Made by a program: the position numbers and the translations under genes
In this document: piece after piece, positions 30,542 through 41,265 of the stretch
Layout: each line of letters opens with the position of its first letter
Numbering within the stretch: the first letter of the stretch is position 1
Notes under the pieces: generated by a model
The model's input: only the letters and a program-made list of their open reading frames with translations
Databases searched by the model: none
What the model was told of the DNA's origin: nothing
DNA from: Immersiella caudata
Lineage: Eukaryota > Ascomycota > Sordariomycetes > Sordariales > Lasiosphaeriaceae
NCBI GenBank assembly: GCA_030512335.1
Contig: JAULSU010000003.1
Coordinates: forward strand, 806,001-870,000
Direction of reading: 5' to 3'
Length of the DNA stretch: 64,000 nucleotides

Positions 30542-31612
30542 CTAGCCTTCTACCCGAGTCCAAGACCATAGCCCCTGCTTCTGCCTGACACCGATGTAAT
30601 AGATCAACACGACAACAGCGTACATGGGGGCCCGGTCCAAGATGTTATCAAGAATATAAAACCACGCCAAGCTCTTGGTCTCCTGTCTTCTCGGAGCTAA
30701 CAGCAGCGACACCTCGGCAAAAGCCCAAAACCGGACGATGAAGAAAACGCACGTCGCCGTGGCCAAAAGGGTCCTGACCTGCATCGCCATCAGCATTACA
30801 TCAAGTGCCAGCCTCGAGGTAAAAAAAAAATAATAACTTACCGTACCCAACCTCTCAAACTTCCGCGCCGCACTTCTCGTCTCCCACACCACCGCCCCAA
30901 CCAACACGGAGCCCAGCGCAAGCGCCGCAACCGCGACAGCACCAAGGATCATGGCCAAGCGACTCCCATTGAACCGGTCATCCAGCCTCGGCAGCGCCCA
31001 CTTCCCATTCTTCACGTTCCCCGGCCCCGTCAGGTACACCCCCGTAACAGCACACTCAGCCAGCGCAAGCACGCCCGCAACCGCCGAAGTCGCAAAGACG
31101 GTTCTGCGCAGCCACACGCGCCCTTGACGTCCCATGACGGAGTCAATACTCCCCGCGACTTCAACGAGCATGGTAGCGCACAGCGCGGCACCGACTCGGC
31201 GGAGTAAGCGCCCGACGGGCTCGATCAGTCGCGCGTCGAAGAGGAGCTGGACGCGGTTTGAGGAGGCGCTGTAGCTGTAAAACAGGGAGGCATAAATGGC
31301 GGCGGCGGTCATGCTGAGAAGGCAGCTGATGAGGAGTACCGCCGTGGTGGCGTGCAGCCAGTAGAAGCACCGACGGGCGGCATCGCGGCGGTTGATGGTG
31401 ATGCGGAGGAGAGCGTTGAAGGCCGTGATGATGATGAAGAGGGCGACGAGACCCTCGACAAAAGCGCTGCCGGTGAAGACGCCTTCGGTTGTGAGGCGGA
31501 GGGGACGGCCTTTTGAGCGCGCAATGGGTGGGGCGGTTTGGTGTTTGGTGGTGGTGGTAGTGGTGGGGTGTGTTTGTGTTTCTGTGGTGTTGGAGGTGGA
31601 GCGCGTCGCAAA
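30542..31612 (-). CDS. Multi-spanning membrane protein, start not found
   Basis: The frame is open from 31612 to the stop at 30542. An intron of 63 bp (30841-30779, GTAAGT...GCAG) has no stop and keeps frame, so splicing is judged from its sites alone. Transmembrane-like segments include GLVALFIIITAFNALL, WLHATTAVLLISCLL, a run after RTVFATSAVAGVLALAECAV, AMILGAVAVAALALGSVLVGAVVW, a segment near RFWAFAEVSLLL and the last one APMYAVVVLIYYIGV, so about six or seven passes. The first ATG in frame is at 31312, inside what looks like the second span; upstream residues still look coding, so a first exon may lie further right or the 5' end is damaged. Family not recognised; no active-site motif seen. 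Confidence 0.6.
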   Translation of the reverse strand, partial: FATRSTSNTTETQTHPTTTTTTKHQTAPPIARSKGRPLRLTTEGVFTGSAFVEGLVALFIIITAFNALLRITINRRDAARRCFYWLHATTAVLLISCLLSMTAAAIYASLFYSYSASSNRVQLLFDARLIEPVGRLLRRVGAALCATMLVEVAGSIDSVMGRQGRVWLRRTVFATSAVAGVLALAECAVTGVYLTGPGNVKNGKWALPRLDDRFNGSRLAMILGAVAVAALALGSVLVGAVVWETRSAARKFERLGTVSYYFFFTSRLALDVMLMAMQVRTLLATATCVFFIVRFWAFAEVSLLLAPRRQETKSLAWFYILDNILDRAPMYAVVVLIYYIGVRQKQGLWSWTRVEG

Positions 31613-32021
31613 TTATCTTCTTCGCGGCCCCCCCCCCCTGTTGAGGCCTCTGGGGCCCCTGTAAACTTCACAAAACAACCGTGCCTAGACGCCCCTTGGT
31701 TGGTGCTCGATTCAGGCCCTCTCTGCGAGCCAATAGCGCTGAGCCAACCCAACAAGCTTGATTTGCCGTGGCAAAGTCAAGGCGGTGCTGAACAGCTTGG
31801 TTCGCCTCGACGTTTTTCTTTGAATGAGGTATTACTCTTTTGCGAAAGCCCCCACTTTGTAACACTAAAGAGGACGAAAATCACTACATATATAGGGGCA
31901 ATCCTAAAATGAGCCCCAAACTTCCAAGGTTGCCTCCAACAGCGGACCTTGATTGAACAACCTTCGTCAAATCCACGCACGCTCCCGTCTTCTGAACTCG
32001 AGTCCTTTACAAAAGGAGAAC
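31613..32021. other. Region upstream of the membrane protein, no gene recognised
   Basis: No ATG on the minus strand could supply the missing start within this stretch except one directly followed by a stop near 31897. A run of C (31630-31640) is present. Nothing else seen. Confidence 0.45.
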
Positions 32022-33331
32022 TCAATCATCCGCAAAAAACGGCCTCATATCCTGGCGGCCATGGCAGAGCCAATACGCACGCGGGGGCAGACCTCCGACA
32101 GCAGGCAACACTCTCCGGACAGCTTCCCTCTCCGAAAGAGCATCCAACGGCTCGCCGCTACTTTGCATCTCCCATCTCCGCGCCACCATTGCCCTGTCCA
32201 TTTTCTCACTCGCACCACCCAAAACAAGAAAGAGACTGGTCGGTAACGCAATGCGACAGTCTCGAAAGCCCATCTTCCGCACCAACTCATCCACCGGCTC
32301 CAACAGTCTCTCAGCCGCCTCCACAAATCTCTGATCCCACATCTCGATATTCACCGGGGCCAGATCCGGCGACCCCTGCAGCCAAAGAAAAAGGTACTGC
32401 AAGTTCGGCAGCGCTTCCGAAATTGACCCAATCAACGCCCCAAACTGCCTCATCCCATCCCCCTTCACCCCGGACCTCCCCCACATCGAAAAAGGGGCCT
32501 CCCACGGACACATTACAAACATCCCATTATTAACCAAATGCAATCCCCAAATCAGCTCCACCGCCACAATACTCTGCAGCCTCTCCGTCACCAGCAACTT
32601 CGGCAACTGTTGAAATAACCACACCCCCTCCACATGGAAAATACAAGTCTCATACAGCACGTCCACCCCCTCGATATACGCCGCCCGACAAGCCAGCAAC
32701 CACCCATCACTCCAAAAAAGCATTCCCGCGGTGATTTAAACCCCCGCCGCCAACACCCGCTGTGCGCTGCATCACGGCTACAATTATCCTCTACTGGACT
32801 GCCACTATCGCTACACCCCCAAGCCCCATGCCCTTCACGAGACCTCCCAGCCAGGACCCTTGGCGGCTCATCCCAAGGCCACAACTTTCCCTTCTTGAGT
32901 CCCTTGGGGCGATGGCAAACACAACTCCACCATTCCCATTCCTTCGGGAGCGACTCATCACGTCTGCGATGATAGGAGGACGGGCAGGCCTCTCGCCAGG
33001 GGCTCGGGGTACGCGGCTTGGGTCGTCGCTCCTCCCCGCTGTCTCTTCGCGATTAATATCGTTCTCGGTCTCGACGGTGAAGTTCTATCTCTTCAGGTGT
33101 CGGGGTGGGTGGTTTTCTGGGCGTGATGGTGCGGAAGGGGCGGTCGAAGCGGAGGTCGAAGTGGATGGTTTGAGACCCGAAGGCTTGGGCGAGGATTTGT
33201 CGGCGGATTTCGAAGGGGAGGAGGCGGAAGAAGGGGGATTCTTGAGTTGTGGGGGATGAGGATTCGGTGAAGGATAGGCGGCGAGGGCGGGGGGTGGGGA
33301 GGGAGGGCCAGGCGGGGATGGCTGTGTCCAT
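32022..33331 (-). pseudogene. DUF7730-type fungal protein, disrupted by a stop and a frameshift
   Basis: From ATG 33331 the product starts normally: a Pro-rich lead then the family motif SPFFRLLPFEIRRQILAQAFG..TIHFDLRFDRPFR. An in-frame TAA stands at 33053-33055; beyond it the same frame continues with typical family text (EWEWWSCVCHRPKGLKKGKLWPWDEPP ... FFGVMG) to about 32710. There the frame shifts by one base: the family sequence resumes in the other frame as GWLLACRAAYIEGVDVLYET and runs to the stop at 32022 (LLVTERLQSIVAVELIW and onward). The shift sits in ATGGGTGG where one base appears lost. No convincing introns explain either break. DUF7730 proteins are soluble and of unknown function. 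Alternative: sequencing errors at both places. Confidence 0.72.
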
Positions 33332-33435
33332 GGTTGCGTGTGTATTGGGTTGGGCTCAGGGGAAGACTTTTTGGGTTGCCTGCCGTAAATCTTACATTTC
33401 CGACAATCTGTTTTGTCACGGATTGCCAGAGGCCA

Positions 33436-33537
33436 TTTCCTCATGAGAGGATGGCGCTGAGGGGGGCGAAACCTGGGGGTAGTGTGTCGGAAAATGCGTT
33501 GAGAGCTGCGATTCGGACTAGGGAGTGGACGGGATGA
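33436..33537 (+). pseudogene. Fragment of a DUF7708 gene 3' end (second copy)
   Basis: Encodes HERMALRGAKPGGSVSENA then LRAAIRTREWTG and a TGA, matching the last codons of the DUF7708 gene (HERVSLRGPRPG...LRSAMRTGEWAG, stop at 30332) in the same orientation, with the stop codon aligned. Upstream sequence here is unrelated, so only the end survives. Confidence 0.8.
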
Positions 33538-33597
33538 CAGGCTTCTCAACATCTTAGTCGCCTAGGTAGAGCTGTATTGGATGCATGCAAAACTATT

Positions 33598-34393
33598 TTA
33601 GAGAATAGTCCACCCCGGCATCAACTCGTTCCGATATGCCAAAGCCCCATGCTCATTAGCCCACTTCAACACCGCATCATAATCCTTGCATTCATGTTTC
33701 GACCCCCATCCCGGACCCGTCTCCGACTTGCCCTCGAGATTCGTATCGGCAGCGCACATGAGCGCCTGTCGGATGTAGTCGAAGCAATGCGCCGAATGGT
33801 GAGCGACCTCCTTCTCCAATTTGTCCCCTTGGTATCCCATTTGGAAGTGCTCGATGAGGTACGAAAGGCAATGAAGTTGGTGGAAGACGCCCATCATGTA
33901 CGCTGGCCCTTGCTCGTCGCGACTGACGGCGGTGATGTACGGCTCGCCGAGGTCGTAGCGGTCCCGATCGGCGACTTGGACGTAGCCTCGTGCTCTTGCG
34001 CTCAACGGGATCCAGTTGTGGAGGGTCTTGAGGGTTGTTTCGTTGCTCCAGAACATGTCTTCGTCGACGTAGTGCTTGTCGGGTTTGAAGGTGTACGTCT
34101 TGAGGGGAACTATCCGGAGATCTCCAGTCAGCACTCATGCCGTTGGCATACTGTCAAGGGAGATACGTACTGTGCGGTACTGGCGTTGGTCTTCCTTCCC
34201 TTCGGCAAAGCGCAGCTGGGGGCCGGAATAGGAGACAGATGATGGTCAAGGCCATCACGCATTCGACGATCACCCTCAGAACCTGGGTCGGACTCCGCCA
34301 TTGTTTGGGCCTGGAAAGTGGATTATCCCCATGGGTCGAGGGGAGAAAGGCTTGATGCTCCTCACCATCCATTTCTTTTGTGATCGGGTTCAT
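33598..34393 (-). CDS. UstYa-family (DUF3328) oxidase-like protein, 244 aa
   Basis: Two exons: 34393-34171 and 34109-33598 (61-bp intron, in frame). N-terminal cytosolic part, one membrane span (VIVECVMALTIICLLF, about residues 42-57), then a lumenal domain with the two HxxHC motifs that define the family: HQLHC in GVFHQLHCLSYLIEHF and HSAHC in HHSAHCFDYIRQALMCAAD. YVDEDMFWSNETTLKTLHNWIPL is also typical. UstYa proteins perform oxidative cyclisation of fungal ribosomal peptides (ustiloxin type) and related steps in other pathways. Here no repeat-type precursor with KR-punctuated cores, methyltransferase, or UstYb partner lies within about 15 kb, so it may be a solitary member with another role. 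Type II membrane protein of the secretory pathway. Confidence 0.88.
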
Positions 34394-34787
34394 TTGGAAG
34401 GATGAGAACGAATGACGACGATGGATGCCACCAACGAAAGCACCAGCGAAGGAAACCGCGAAAGCACCAGGAAACGCGCCACTTAACAGAGCAAAGGACG
34501 GAACATCGGCCTTATGTCAAAGTGGTCTAAGTCACGTTCCTCGTGGGATTGCTAAGCTTTAGGCTAATATGGGATTTCGCGGAGGTTGCAATGAATGCAC
34601 CCCAGACTGGTTGGCGCGGCTCGGCGATCTCGGGTTCGGAAACGGGTCATTGGCACGCCTGCCTTCCTTCCCCACAGATTTCACTCTCGAGGCCTTGGCG
34701 TCGGTTTAAATGTCGGTAGATTCCACGTGAGGGCACGATTGGCGAGTATAGCCAAGTTGGGCCAAGTTGGGCCAAGTTAGAACAAGC
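34394..34787. other. Intergenic
   Basis: Upstream of the UstYa-type gene and downstream of the permease gene. Contains three tandem GCCAAGTTGG/GCCAAGTTAG units near 34752-34780. No gene seen. Confidence 0.5.
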
Positions 34788-36490
34788 TCATCGCGACCGA
34801 AGTCGTAAAACGAAGGTATGGATGAGGCCGCTCAGAAGGAAACATGCGACGAATCCGAGGCCAGCACGCGGGTGGTAGATGGTCGAGACAACAACCATCA
34901 ACGTGACGGTGAGTAGCGCGATGGGTATCAAGACGAAGGGGACCTTGAGTATTGGCCGGTTGTCGGGGGTTTCTGTGTCAGGCTTGGCCCTGAGGCGGAG
35001 GTACAGCAACCCTATGAGAGTCATGAAGACCACTGCGTATTCGATGATTCCTGCACCGGCGTTAGTCGAGCGAGTCATGCAATCAGAGATTTGGGGGCAT
35101 ACCCATGAGAGAGACCAAGGAGCTGACGTCTCCGGCGAGAACGAAAGCTGAAGTGACGAGAGAGTTGAAAACGATGCCAGATCTATGATCAGTTAGCCGA
35201 TGGTATTTGCCAAGCCGCAGTATTCTCACGTTGGTATGCTGCCATTGCCAATTTTCAGGGGCCTGTGGATGGAGATGAACATTGGCCGAGTTGGTTGTGT
35301 GGGTAGCAAAGCATCGTCGGTCTCGTTGTTATCATCGTCCTTTTTCCTGCTGACGTCCCCGACTGTCTTCATCATTAGCGGGAGGTACCCTCGCTCTGCG
35401 GCGGCTTGCGTCAAACGTCCGGCGGTGAACATCTTGACATTCAGCGTGCCAAGAATGGAGAGGCAGATGGCAACAGCGTAAACGATACTTCCGGCTCGCC
35501 CAAGAAAGTGCTGGCTAAAGGTCTACAAGCAGTCAGACATGCTCTTCGCTCCATGAGATGGGATGCCTACCAAACCAATTGTCGTTGAGCGGGCAATGTC
35601 GTCGAAGGGGAGAGCCGAGAAGTAGGCCACATTGGCAAACAGCGTGAGAGCTAGGACAATAGTCATGGAAGTATTGATGATCCGGGGAAAGTTGCGGCCG
35701 GGGTTTCGGATATCGCCGCCAACGAGGCCGAGCTGATGTTGTGTCAGCAAGTCTTCGTGGCCACATCACCATCTCCGAGCCGACTTACCACCTCCCAGCC
35801 TGAGTATGCCCACATAGCCGCCACGAGTGCATCGACATAGCTCCCCGACTTGGGCCTCTCTGGAACCTCAGGTGTCGGACCAGAATCAGGGGAGGGCGAC
35901 AGCTGCGGGAAAAGCAAGGCAGCGAGGCCCACAACAATGACGAAGCCAACACCAATTGTCTTGCACCCAAGCAGCACCTTTGTAGAGACATTACTCAGCC
36001 GGTTCCCCGTGCAGTTAACAGCCGTAACCACCGCCACCACAACCAAAGCAACGACAGTGTTGTAAGCGACGATATCCGCCGCTTCACAGACATAGTCGGC
36101 GATAAACAACGCGAGAATGGCCGAGGAGCACGGCTTCACCCCAAAGATACACCCCCACGAAGTGAGAAATCCGAACAGATCCCCAAAGCAATGTGCAAGA
36201 TATTCCTGCGACCCCCCGTTGACAGGAAGACGCGTGCCCATCTCAACGTAGCACGCGGCGCAAGCCCACGCCAGCAAACCCGCGATGGTCCATACCAGCA
36301 AAGCCGGGGCTTCGGAGCCGGTGTTCCTCGCTACTAGTGCTGGCGAGACAAAGATGCCGGAGCCGATTTGGATTCCAAGAACGAGAGCGACACCGTCCCA
36401 GAAGCTCAGCGTTGCTAGTTTCCGTTGGTTATCGGCGGGTTCATGGTCGTCGCGCTCGTCGAGGAGCGGGGTCGTTGACGAGGATGTCAT
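34788..36490 (-). CDS. Amino-acid permease of the LAT/MUP1-like group, 499 a.a.
   Basis: Five exons: 36490-35789, 35732-35571, 35522-35230, 35182-35103, 35050-34788, all in frame. After a short hydrophilic N-terminus the first span holds the APC-superfamily signature SFWDGVALVLGIQIGSGIFVSP (GSGIF substrate loop). Further marks: YVEMGTRLPVNGGSQEYL, then AMWAYSGWEV joined across intron 1 to LGLVGGDIRNPGRNFPRII, matching the YsGW..l......E..nP motif. About twelve spans in total; a hydrophilic Asp/Asn-rich insertion (RKKDDDNNETDDALL) lies in a loop in exon 3. These transporters bring neutral or sulphur amino acids across the plasma membrane. Substrate cannot be fixed by sequence; MUP1-like methionine uptake is one option. 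Confidence 0.9.
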
Positions 36491-36990
36491 CGTACTGCGC
36501 GCGTGTCTCGTATGAACATGGCTCAAGACACTTGCGTTTGTACGAGAGTGTCTGTTGAATCGATCGCTTGTGCGACACAAGGAGGAGGTCTGCGCAAGAG
36601 GACGCGGAGTTGGAGAAGGAGTGGTCGTTATCTCGCATGGCTGCCGCTCTGTGTGGGGCCAACCCATTTGTTTGGAGCCCCGCACAGTGCGCACATGACT
36701 CATCTCCCATCGCACTGTCTCTTAACCCAATCCCCTGAATTGCTGGCAGACGACATTGAGATATTCCTCAATATCTCCTCGCAGTTGGTATCGAGCCGGA
36801 GGTTCCACAGCCTTGCCGACGCCAGCCACCTTTCCGTTCTCTCCAATTCTTTTACCTTTCCAAACATGGTCTTGACGAATTCAATCCCTGCACCTACCCC
36901 CAGTTGTGCGGAGGTGACACCGCTCTTCCCGTCTTGACGAGCCTCCCTTGCTGATTTGAGCATCGGCTTTTCGCAGATCCTTAGTAGTTT
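36491..36990. other. Intergenic
   Basis: Upstream region of the permease and 3' side of the Myb-like gene. No coding frame with family resemblance. Confidence 0.5.
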
Positions 36991-37916
36991 TCACAGTTTG
37001 TTCAATATTCGATGACCAGCCTCGATAAACTCAGCCACCATTTCCTTATTGTCCACGGATCTGATGCCCCGCACAACCTCCTCACCACGCTTAGTTTTCC
37101 CAGCCACCTTGATAAGACATACCCACATATCGCCAGCCATGTCGGATAGAGGTGAGGGCGCGCCGAAGTGATAGACGGTCCAATCGTATATCCACTTCCC
37201 CATCAAACATGGGTCAAAAACAGAGCCTAGGAGCAGAATTGGCTCTTCTTCCGGACTCCACCTCTTGACACAGTAGCCGGCCGGTATGCCATGTGCTTTT
37301 CTGTCTTCCCCGTCACAGGGCGTATTGCTGAATCTTCAAATACTCGTTTTCTTCTTCTTGACGATCTAGCCTTGGGTCCGTTTGTGGTCGTGGTTCGTCC
37401 TTCTTGCGTCTCCATTTCCTGGGTGCAGTTTTCGGTCGTGGTGGATGGAACGTGACCACTTCCATCAGCAGGGCCATTGCATGACGGTGGCGAATGAAAG
37501 TTCCCAGGCTCTAATTTGAGCACAGTCCGTGAGTTTGCAGGACATGTATCGATCAGCGCGCTGGTTTCTGCGGTTGCTGAGATGGGGGAATGTTCAAGAC
37601 CCAACTGCGCTGTAACGTTAGACAATTCTGTAAGGCTCGTAAAGCCCACTTCCACGGACAGATGGTTCTCTCGTGTGTGTCCCGCATTTTTTATCGCGGG
37701 TTGATTGCGGTCGACGGGACTGTCGATGACGGAGCTGGATGGTTCAATCTTGAGCCGTTTGGTTCGCTTCGAAGCCGTCTCTGGTACATTGATCCTCATA
37801 ATTTGAAGCGTAATATTGGAGAGGCCGGAAAGATTCTCCTCGTCGGACTCGGAGCCAGATTTTGACCCAGAATCAGCGTCTTGTGCTCGCCTCCGCTTTC
37901 CCAATTGACACGTCAT
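36991..37916 (-). CDS. Putative Myb/SANT-like protein in two frames (joint not resolved)
   Basis: Two minus-strand open segments read as one product. Segment A starts at ATG 37916 and is disordered and basic, ending near 37330 with SSRRRKRVFEDSA (nuclear-signal-like). Segment B, in another frame from about 37340 to the stop at 36991, contains GYCVKRWSPEEEPILLLGSV then KWIYDWTVYHFG, which reads like a Myb/SANT helix (W...EE..LL) and continues to EVVRGIRSVDNKEMVAEFIEAG. Joining needs a one-base shift or an intron; the only GT-AG candidate seen (43 bp) does not restore the frame, so a frameshift or error is suspected. The ATG of A overlaps the TGA of the next gene (ATGA at 37913-37916), unusual for a fungus. 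DNA-binding role is an inference. Confidence 0.4.
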
Positions 37917-38855
37917 GGGTGTGTTTTTCGCCACGCTAAGGAGCTCTCCGCCAGGTGGGTTTTCACAAGAACCGGAGCCATTGGAGCAAATAAGCCGTCT
38001 TGAACACGGCCAACCTCGATGGCCTGCCTATTGAACTGTTTTTGGCACCGCCCACACTGGACTCGGGCCCCGAGCGTACCTGGTGAGACTGTTCCGCAAA
38101 AAGGACAGATCGACATAGCGCTGTCGCCATCGTTGGCTGTTGGTGCGTCAAGAGCTCTGCAGAGCAGGCTCATGTCTACCTTCTGATATGAGACGAAAGC
38201 TTCTGTAAATTTGACGGAGCGATCGATTCGCTGATGACTGGCACTCTCGTGGAGCGAGTAACGACCCCGTCGCGTTCGTCGTTCGCCTTTCTTGCCTCGG
38301 AAACGGTCATTTAGGATGACATCAAAGGCTTCCCACGAAACGATTGTTTTGAGGTGTATGGGGAATGATCGGCCAGTCGCGTCTTCGAGCACGAAGTGTT
38401 CACCATTGTCAATGCCCCTGTCGAGACGCAAGACCATGGATCTGATGACGCTGATATCTTCCGACATTGAGAGCAACATACCGAAGAGCTGTGATGCCGA
38501 ATTCTTTAGGTCGACTCCCAAGCTGGAGACGAACTTAAGCTTTGAGAAGATGCTTGTTCCCGGGAAGTCGAGGCATTTTTCGATTGACTGACCGTACCAA
38601 CGGACAGCCGTTATCGTGTTCCTCTCCGCTTCCACCACCTGCGTCCTGACTTCGTCGCGGGCTTTCACGACTACATGGCTGACTTGCATGTTTAGCGATA
38701 TTCCGGGCAGCCAGGCAGCAGTTGTCACCTGGGGTTTTGCTGGGGAAGACTCACATTGTAGTCAGTTGAATGAACGTCTGAAGAAATGCTCTATACCCCA
38801 TCAAAATCGGAGCATGGAGGTCTGCCTGCCGGGAAAGGCGGTCAGCTTCGGCCAT
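37913..38855 (-). CDS. Fungal ubiquitin-like-domain protein with C-terminal zinc ribbon-like motif, 288 aa
   Basis: Two exons: 38855-38755 and 38678-37913 (74-bp intron, in frame). Exon 1 encodes MAEADRLSRQADLHAP and a helix (GYRAFLQTFIQLTT). The middle is the diagnostic block LFGMLLSMSEDISVIRSMVL, RLDRGIDNGEHFVLEDATG, FPIHLKTIVSWEAFDVILND, RFRGKKGERR, common to a large fungal family with a ubiquitin-like domain after a STAND-type N-region. Then AFVSYQKVDMSLLCRALD and a four-cysteine motif CPFCGTVSPG...VQCGRCQKQF. In larger relatives this module sits at the end of signalling proteins. Function unknown; soluble. Its stop overlaps the start codon assigned to the Myb-like frame, so the two could also be a single disrupted gene. 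Confidence 0.75.
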
Positions 38856-38987
38856 TCACGGGTAACCAATTCGGTGAGAAGTTTGGACAATGCAAGGAAG
38901 GAGCGTTCCGTCGTTCCTCGTGATTTTACAATTATCAATTATCTCCACCTCCACCAAAAACCCCCACCATCTCACCCAACAACCACC

Positions 38988-40635
38988 TCACCCCTGCGTC
39001 CCATTAACCCCCAAAAACCCCCTACCATACCCCGTGCCCTCCCCCCTCTTCGCATCCACCTCGGCCGCCTCCCCAATAACCAACCCATTAATCCACTCCT
39101 CCCCTACCGCCGGAACAACCGCCGGCGTCACCACCAACCGATTCTGAATCCTCCTCGCGCTCTGCAAAAACCTCTCCTTAAACTCCCCATAATACCCCTC
39201 CATCACCAACTTCCCGTCCCTCTTTAGCCACTTCCCATCCACTAGCACCGCCTCGATATCCCCCACGCTCGCGTGCAGCACGATGGCCGCAACCGGATCA
39301 TTCCACCCTAGAAGCGAAGGCGAGTCCTTTGCGTTCCAGAGTACCAAATCCGCTTTTGCGCCCTCTGCAATAATACCTAGGTCGTTTCTTCGGAGAGAAA
39401 GGCCGCCGTTGCGCGTGGACATGAGAAAGGCTTGGTTCACGCTCATGGGGTTATTCACGGGGATTTCCCAGCGTTGGAGAACTTCAGAATAGAGCGTGCG
39501 ACGCGCGGTTTGTAGCCACAGGCGGGTTTGCGTGAGCATGTCGGCGGAGAAGGTGAAGTGGGTGTCGACACCGATGGTGGCCTGGTCCTGGATGAGGTGC
39601 GAGGTGGGGTGGGTGTGGCCGTAGTGGAATTCGGACTCGGGAGTGATGGAAATGTAGTGGTTGTGCGAGCGGAGGAGCTCGGCGCCGCGGGGGGTGATGA
39701 AGGAGGAGTGGGAGAGGACAAAGGGGATGGATCGGTTGAGGAGGTTTAGGGAGAGGAGGGTTTCGGGGGAGTTTTCGACTAACGTCAAGGATCAGCAATG
39801 GGTTTCAAGTTGAGCAGAAGAGGGGGAGGAGAGAGACACACGAGGCCAGGGTCCTTCGACGTGGTGGGTGGTGATGACGGGGATGTTGAACTCCTCAGCC
39901 AGGTCCATGATGGCGCGGATTTCGCCAAGGTTGCCGTTGGTGAATGCATCGTAGGCGATGCTAATTTCGGCGGGGGATCCCTTGAACGAGGCGTTAGATG
40001 CGAGGGAGCGGAAGTTGGCGAGCTGGTCCTGGACGAGGAAGTTGGGCTCAATGGTGGTGATGTTGTGGAAGGTGTAGGCCCAGTACACACGCGCTCCCGA
40101 GTCGACAGACGCTTGCAAGCCAGCCTCGGAGGTTTCGTTGTCCCACGTGTGGTGGGCGTGGTCAAGGATCGTGGTCACTCCACCGTTTACCGATTCGAGA
40201 ACACCGGCAAGTTGGCTGAGGTAGACGTCCTCGGCGTTCAACAGTCCAGCGGCTGGATGGTCAGCGGTTCATCCCGCGTTTGTGGCTAAAGAGTCGCATA
40301 CCTGCATACTCGCCATACCGGCCGAAATACTCCACCAGCGAAGTGTTACTGCCGAGGGTCTTGAACGCCGTCTGCCAGCCGTGGAAGTGGGTGTTGATTT
40401 GGCCCGGCGCCAGAATCTTGCCCGTGATGTCAACAACTTCGGTATCGTTGCTGACCGAGATTGCAGTTTCGGAAACGGTCGTGATGCGGTCATCAGTCAC
40501 GAGAACCGAGCCGCCTCGGATAACCTGCAGGCTCTCTGTCGCATTGTCAAAGGCGATGATCGTCCCCCCTCTGAACAGAATTGAGGATGCGGCTGCGAAC
40601 CCCGGGGCCGCCGCGAGGGTCGAAATGAGACGCAT
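38988..40635 (-). CDS. Secreted amidohydrolase-family metal hydrolase/deaminase, 511 aa
   Basis: Three exons: 40635-40302, 40252-39842, 39778-38988, all in frame. Signal peptide MRLISTLAAAPGFAAASS. The urease-like beta domain (ILFRGGTIIAFDN, GKILAPGQINTHFHGW) contains the HxH metal motif THFHGW. Downstream metal or catalytic positions are ITTHHVEG, VLSHSSFI (His), and the C-terminal ADLVLWN motif. It resembles the cytosine/guanine deaminase and TrzN/AtzA branch (subtype III amidohydrolases), usually cytosolic; the signal peptide and several N-glycosylation sites (NDT, NTS, NAS) argue for secretion. Substrate unknown, likely an amino-heterocycle or a chlorinated analogue by family. Intron 2 is spliced with a GTGTGT donor. 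Confidence 0.85.
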
Positions 40636-41265
40636 GCTAGACAGTTTCTCGGATTTGGAGCTGCATGCTCGAATCCATTGTGCCGGGAAGGAGGAATACA
40701 GGCTTTATACGGTTGGTGATGCCAAGGGAAAGCAAGACGCGTCTCGGTACCAAGCCCCTCTGCCGCCTCGCATGCGTACGGCGCAATCCTTCGGATCAAC
40801 AAACAGAATCCCCTCGAGATTACATCATCATTGGGAAGTATTGGGTTCTCCCTGGCACCAACCGATGCTGTCATACAGCTTCTCCACGCTGATCGGACCA
40901 CTCGGAACATTTCCCGCATACTCCGATCCCCGCTCCGGCTCACACTCTCACGCACTCCTCGTGGCATTGCAATCTCACATCATCACCAACAACAGCCAAG
41001 AATCCCAATGTGACATTGAGAGATCACCTGAAGACGGGTTCAGGACGGGTCGTCGAAAGCGGACGCAATTTTGCTCTTTTCTGACGGTTGCTAACAACGG
41101 ATGCTCTGGAATCGAATTGCCAATCACGCGTCAACTCCGGACACTCCGGAAACTCCGGCCTTGGCATTTCTCCGTTGGAAGCGCGCTTTATACCCGCTCC
41201 GGAGCTCACTTACGCCGACAACTGCCTTTTAGACGCGTATTGATACATTATCTGAGCTCTCGGCA
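40636..41265. other. Intergenic
   Basis: Upstream of the amidohydrolase gene and downstream of the membrane-protein gene. Contains imperfect CGGA/TCCGG-rich direct repeats around 41135-41160. No gene seen. Confidence 0.5.

Noticed and set aside
37913..37916. Translational coupling through the ATGA overlap
   Set aside because: Not a usual mechanism in fungi; a broken or misjoined gene model is more likely.
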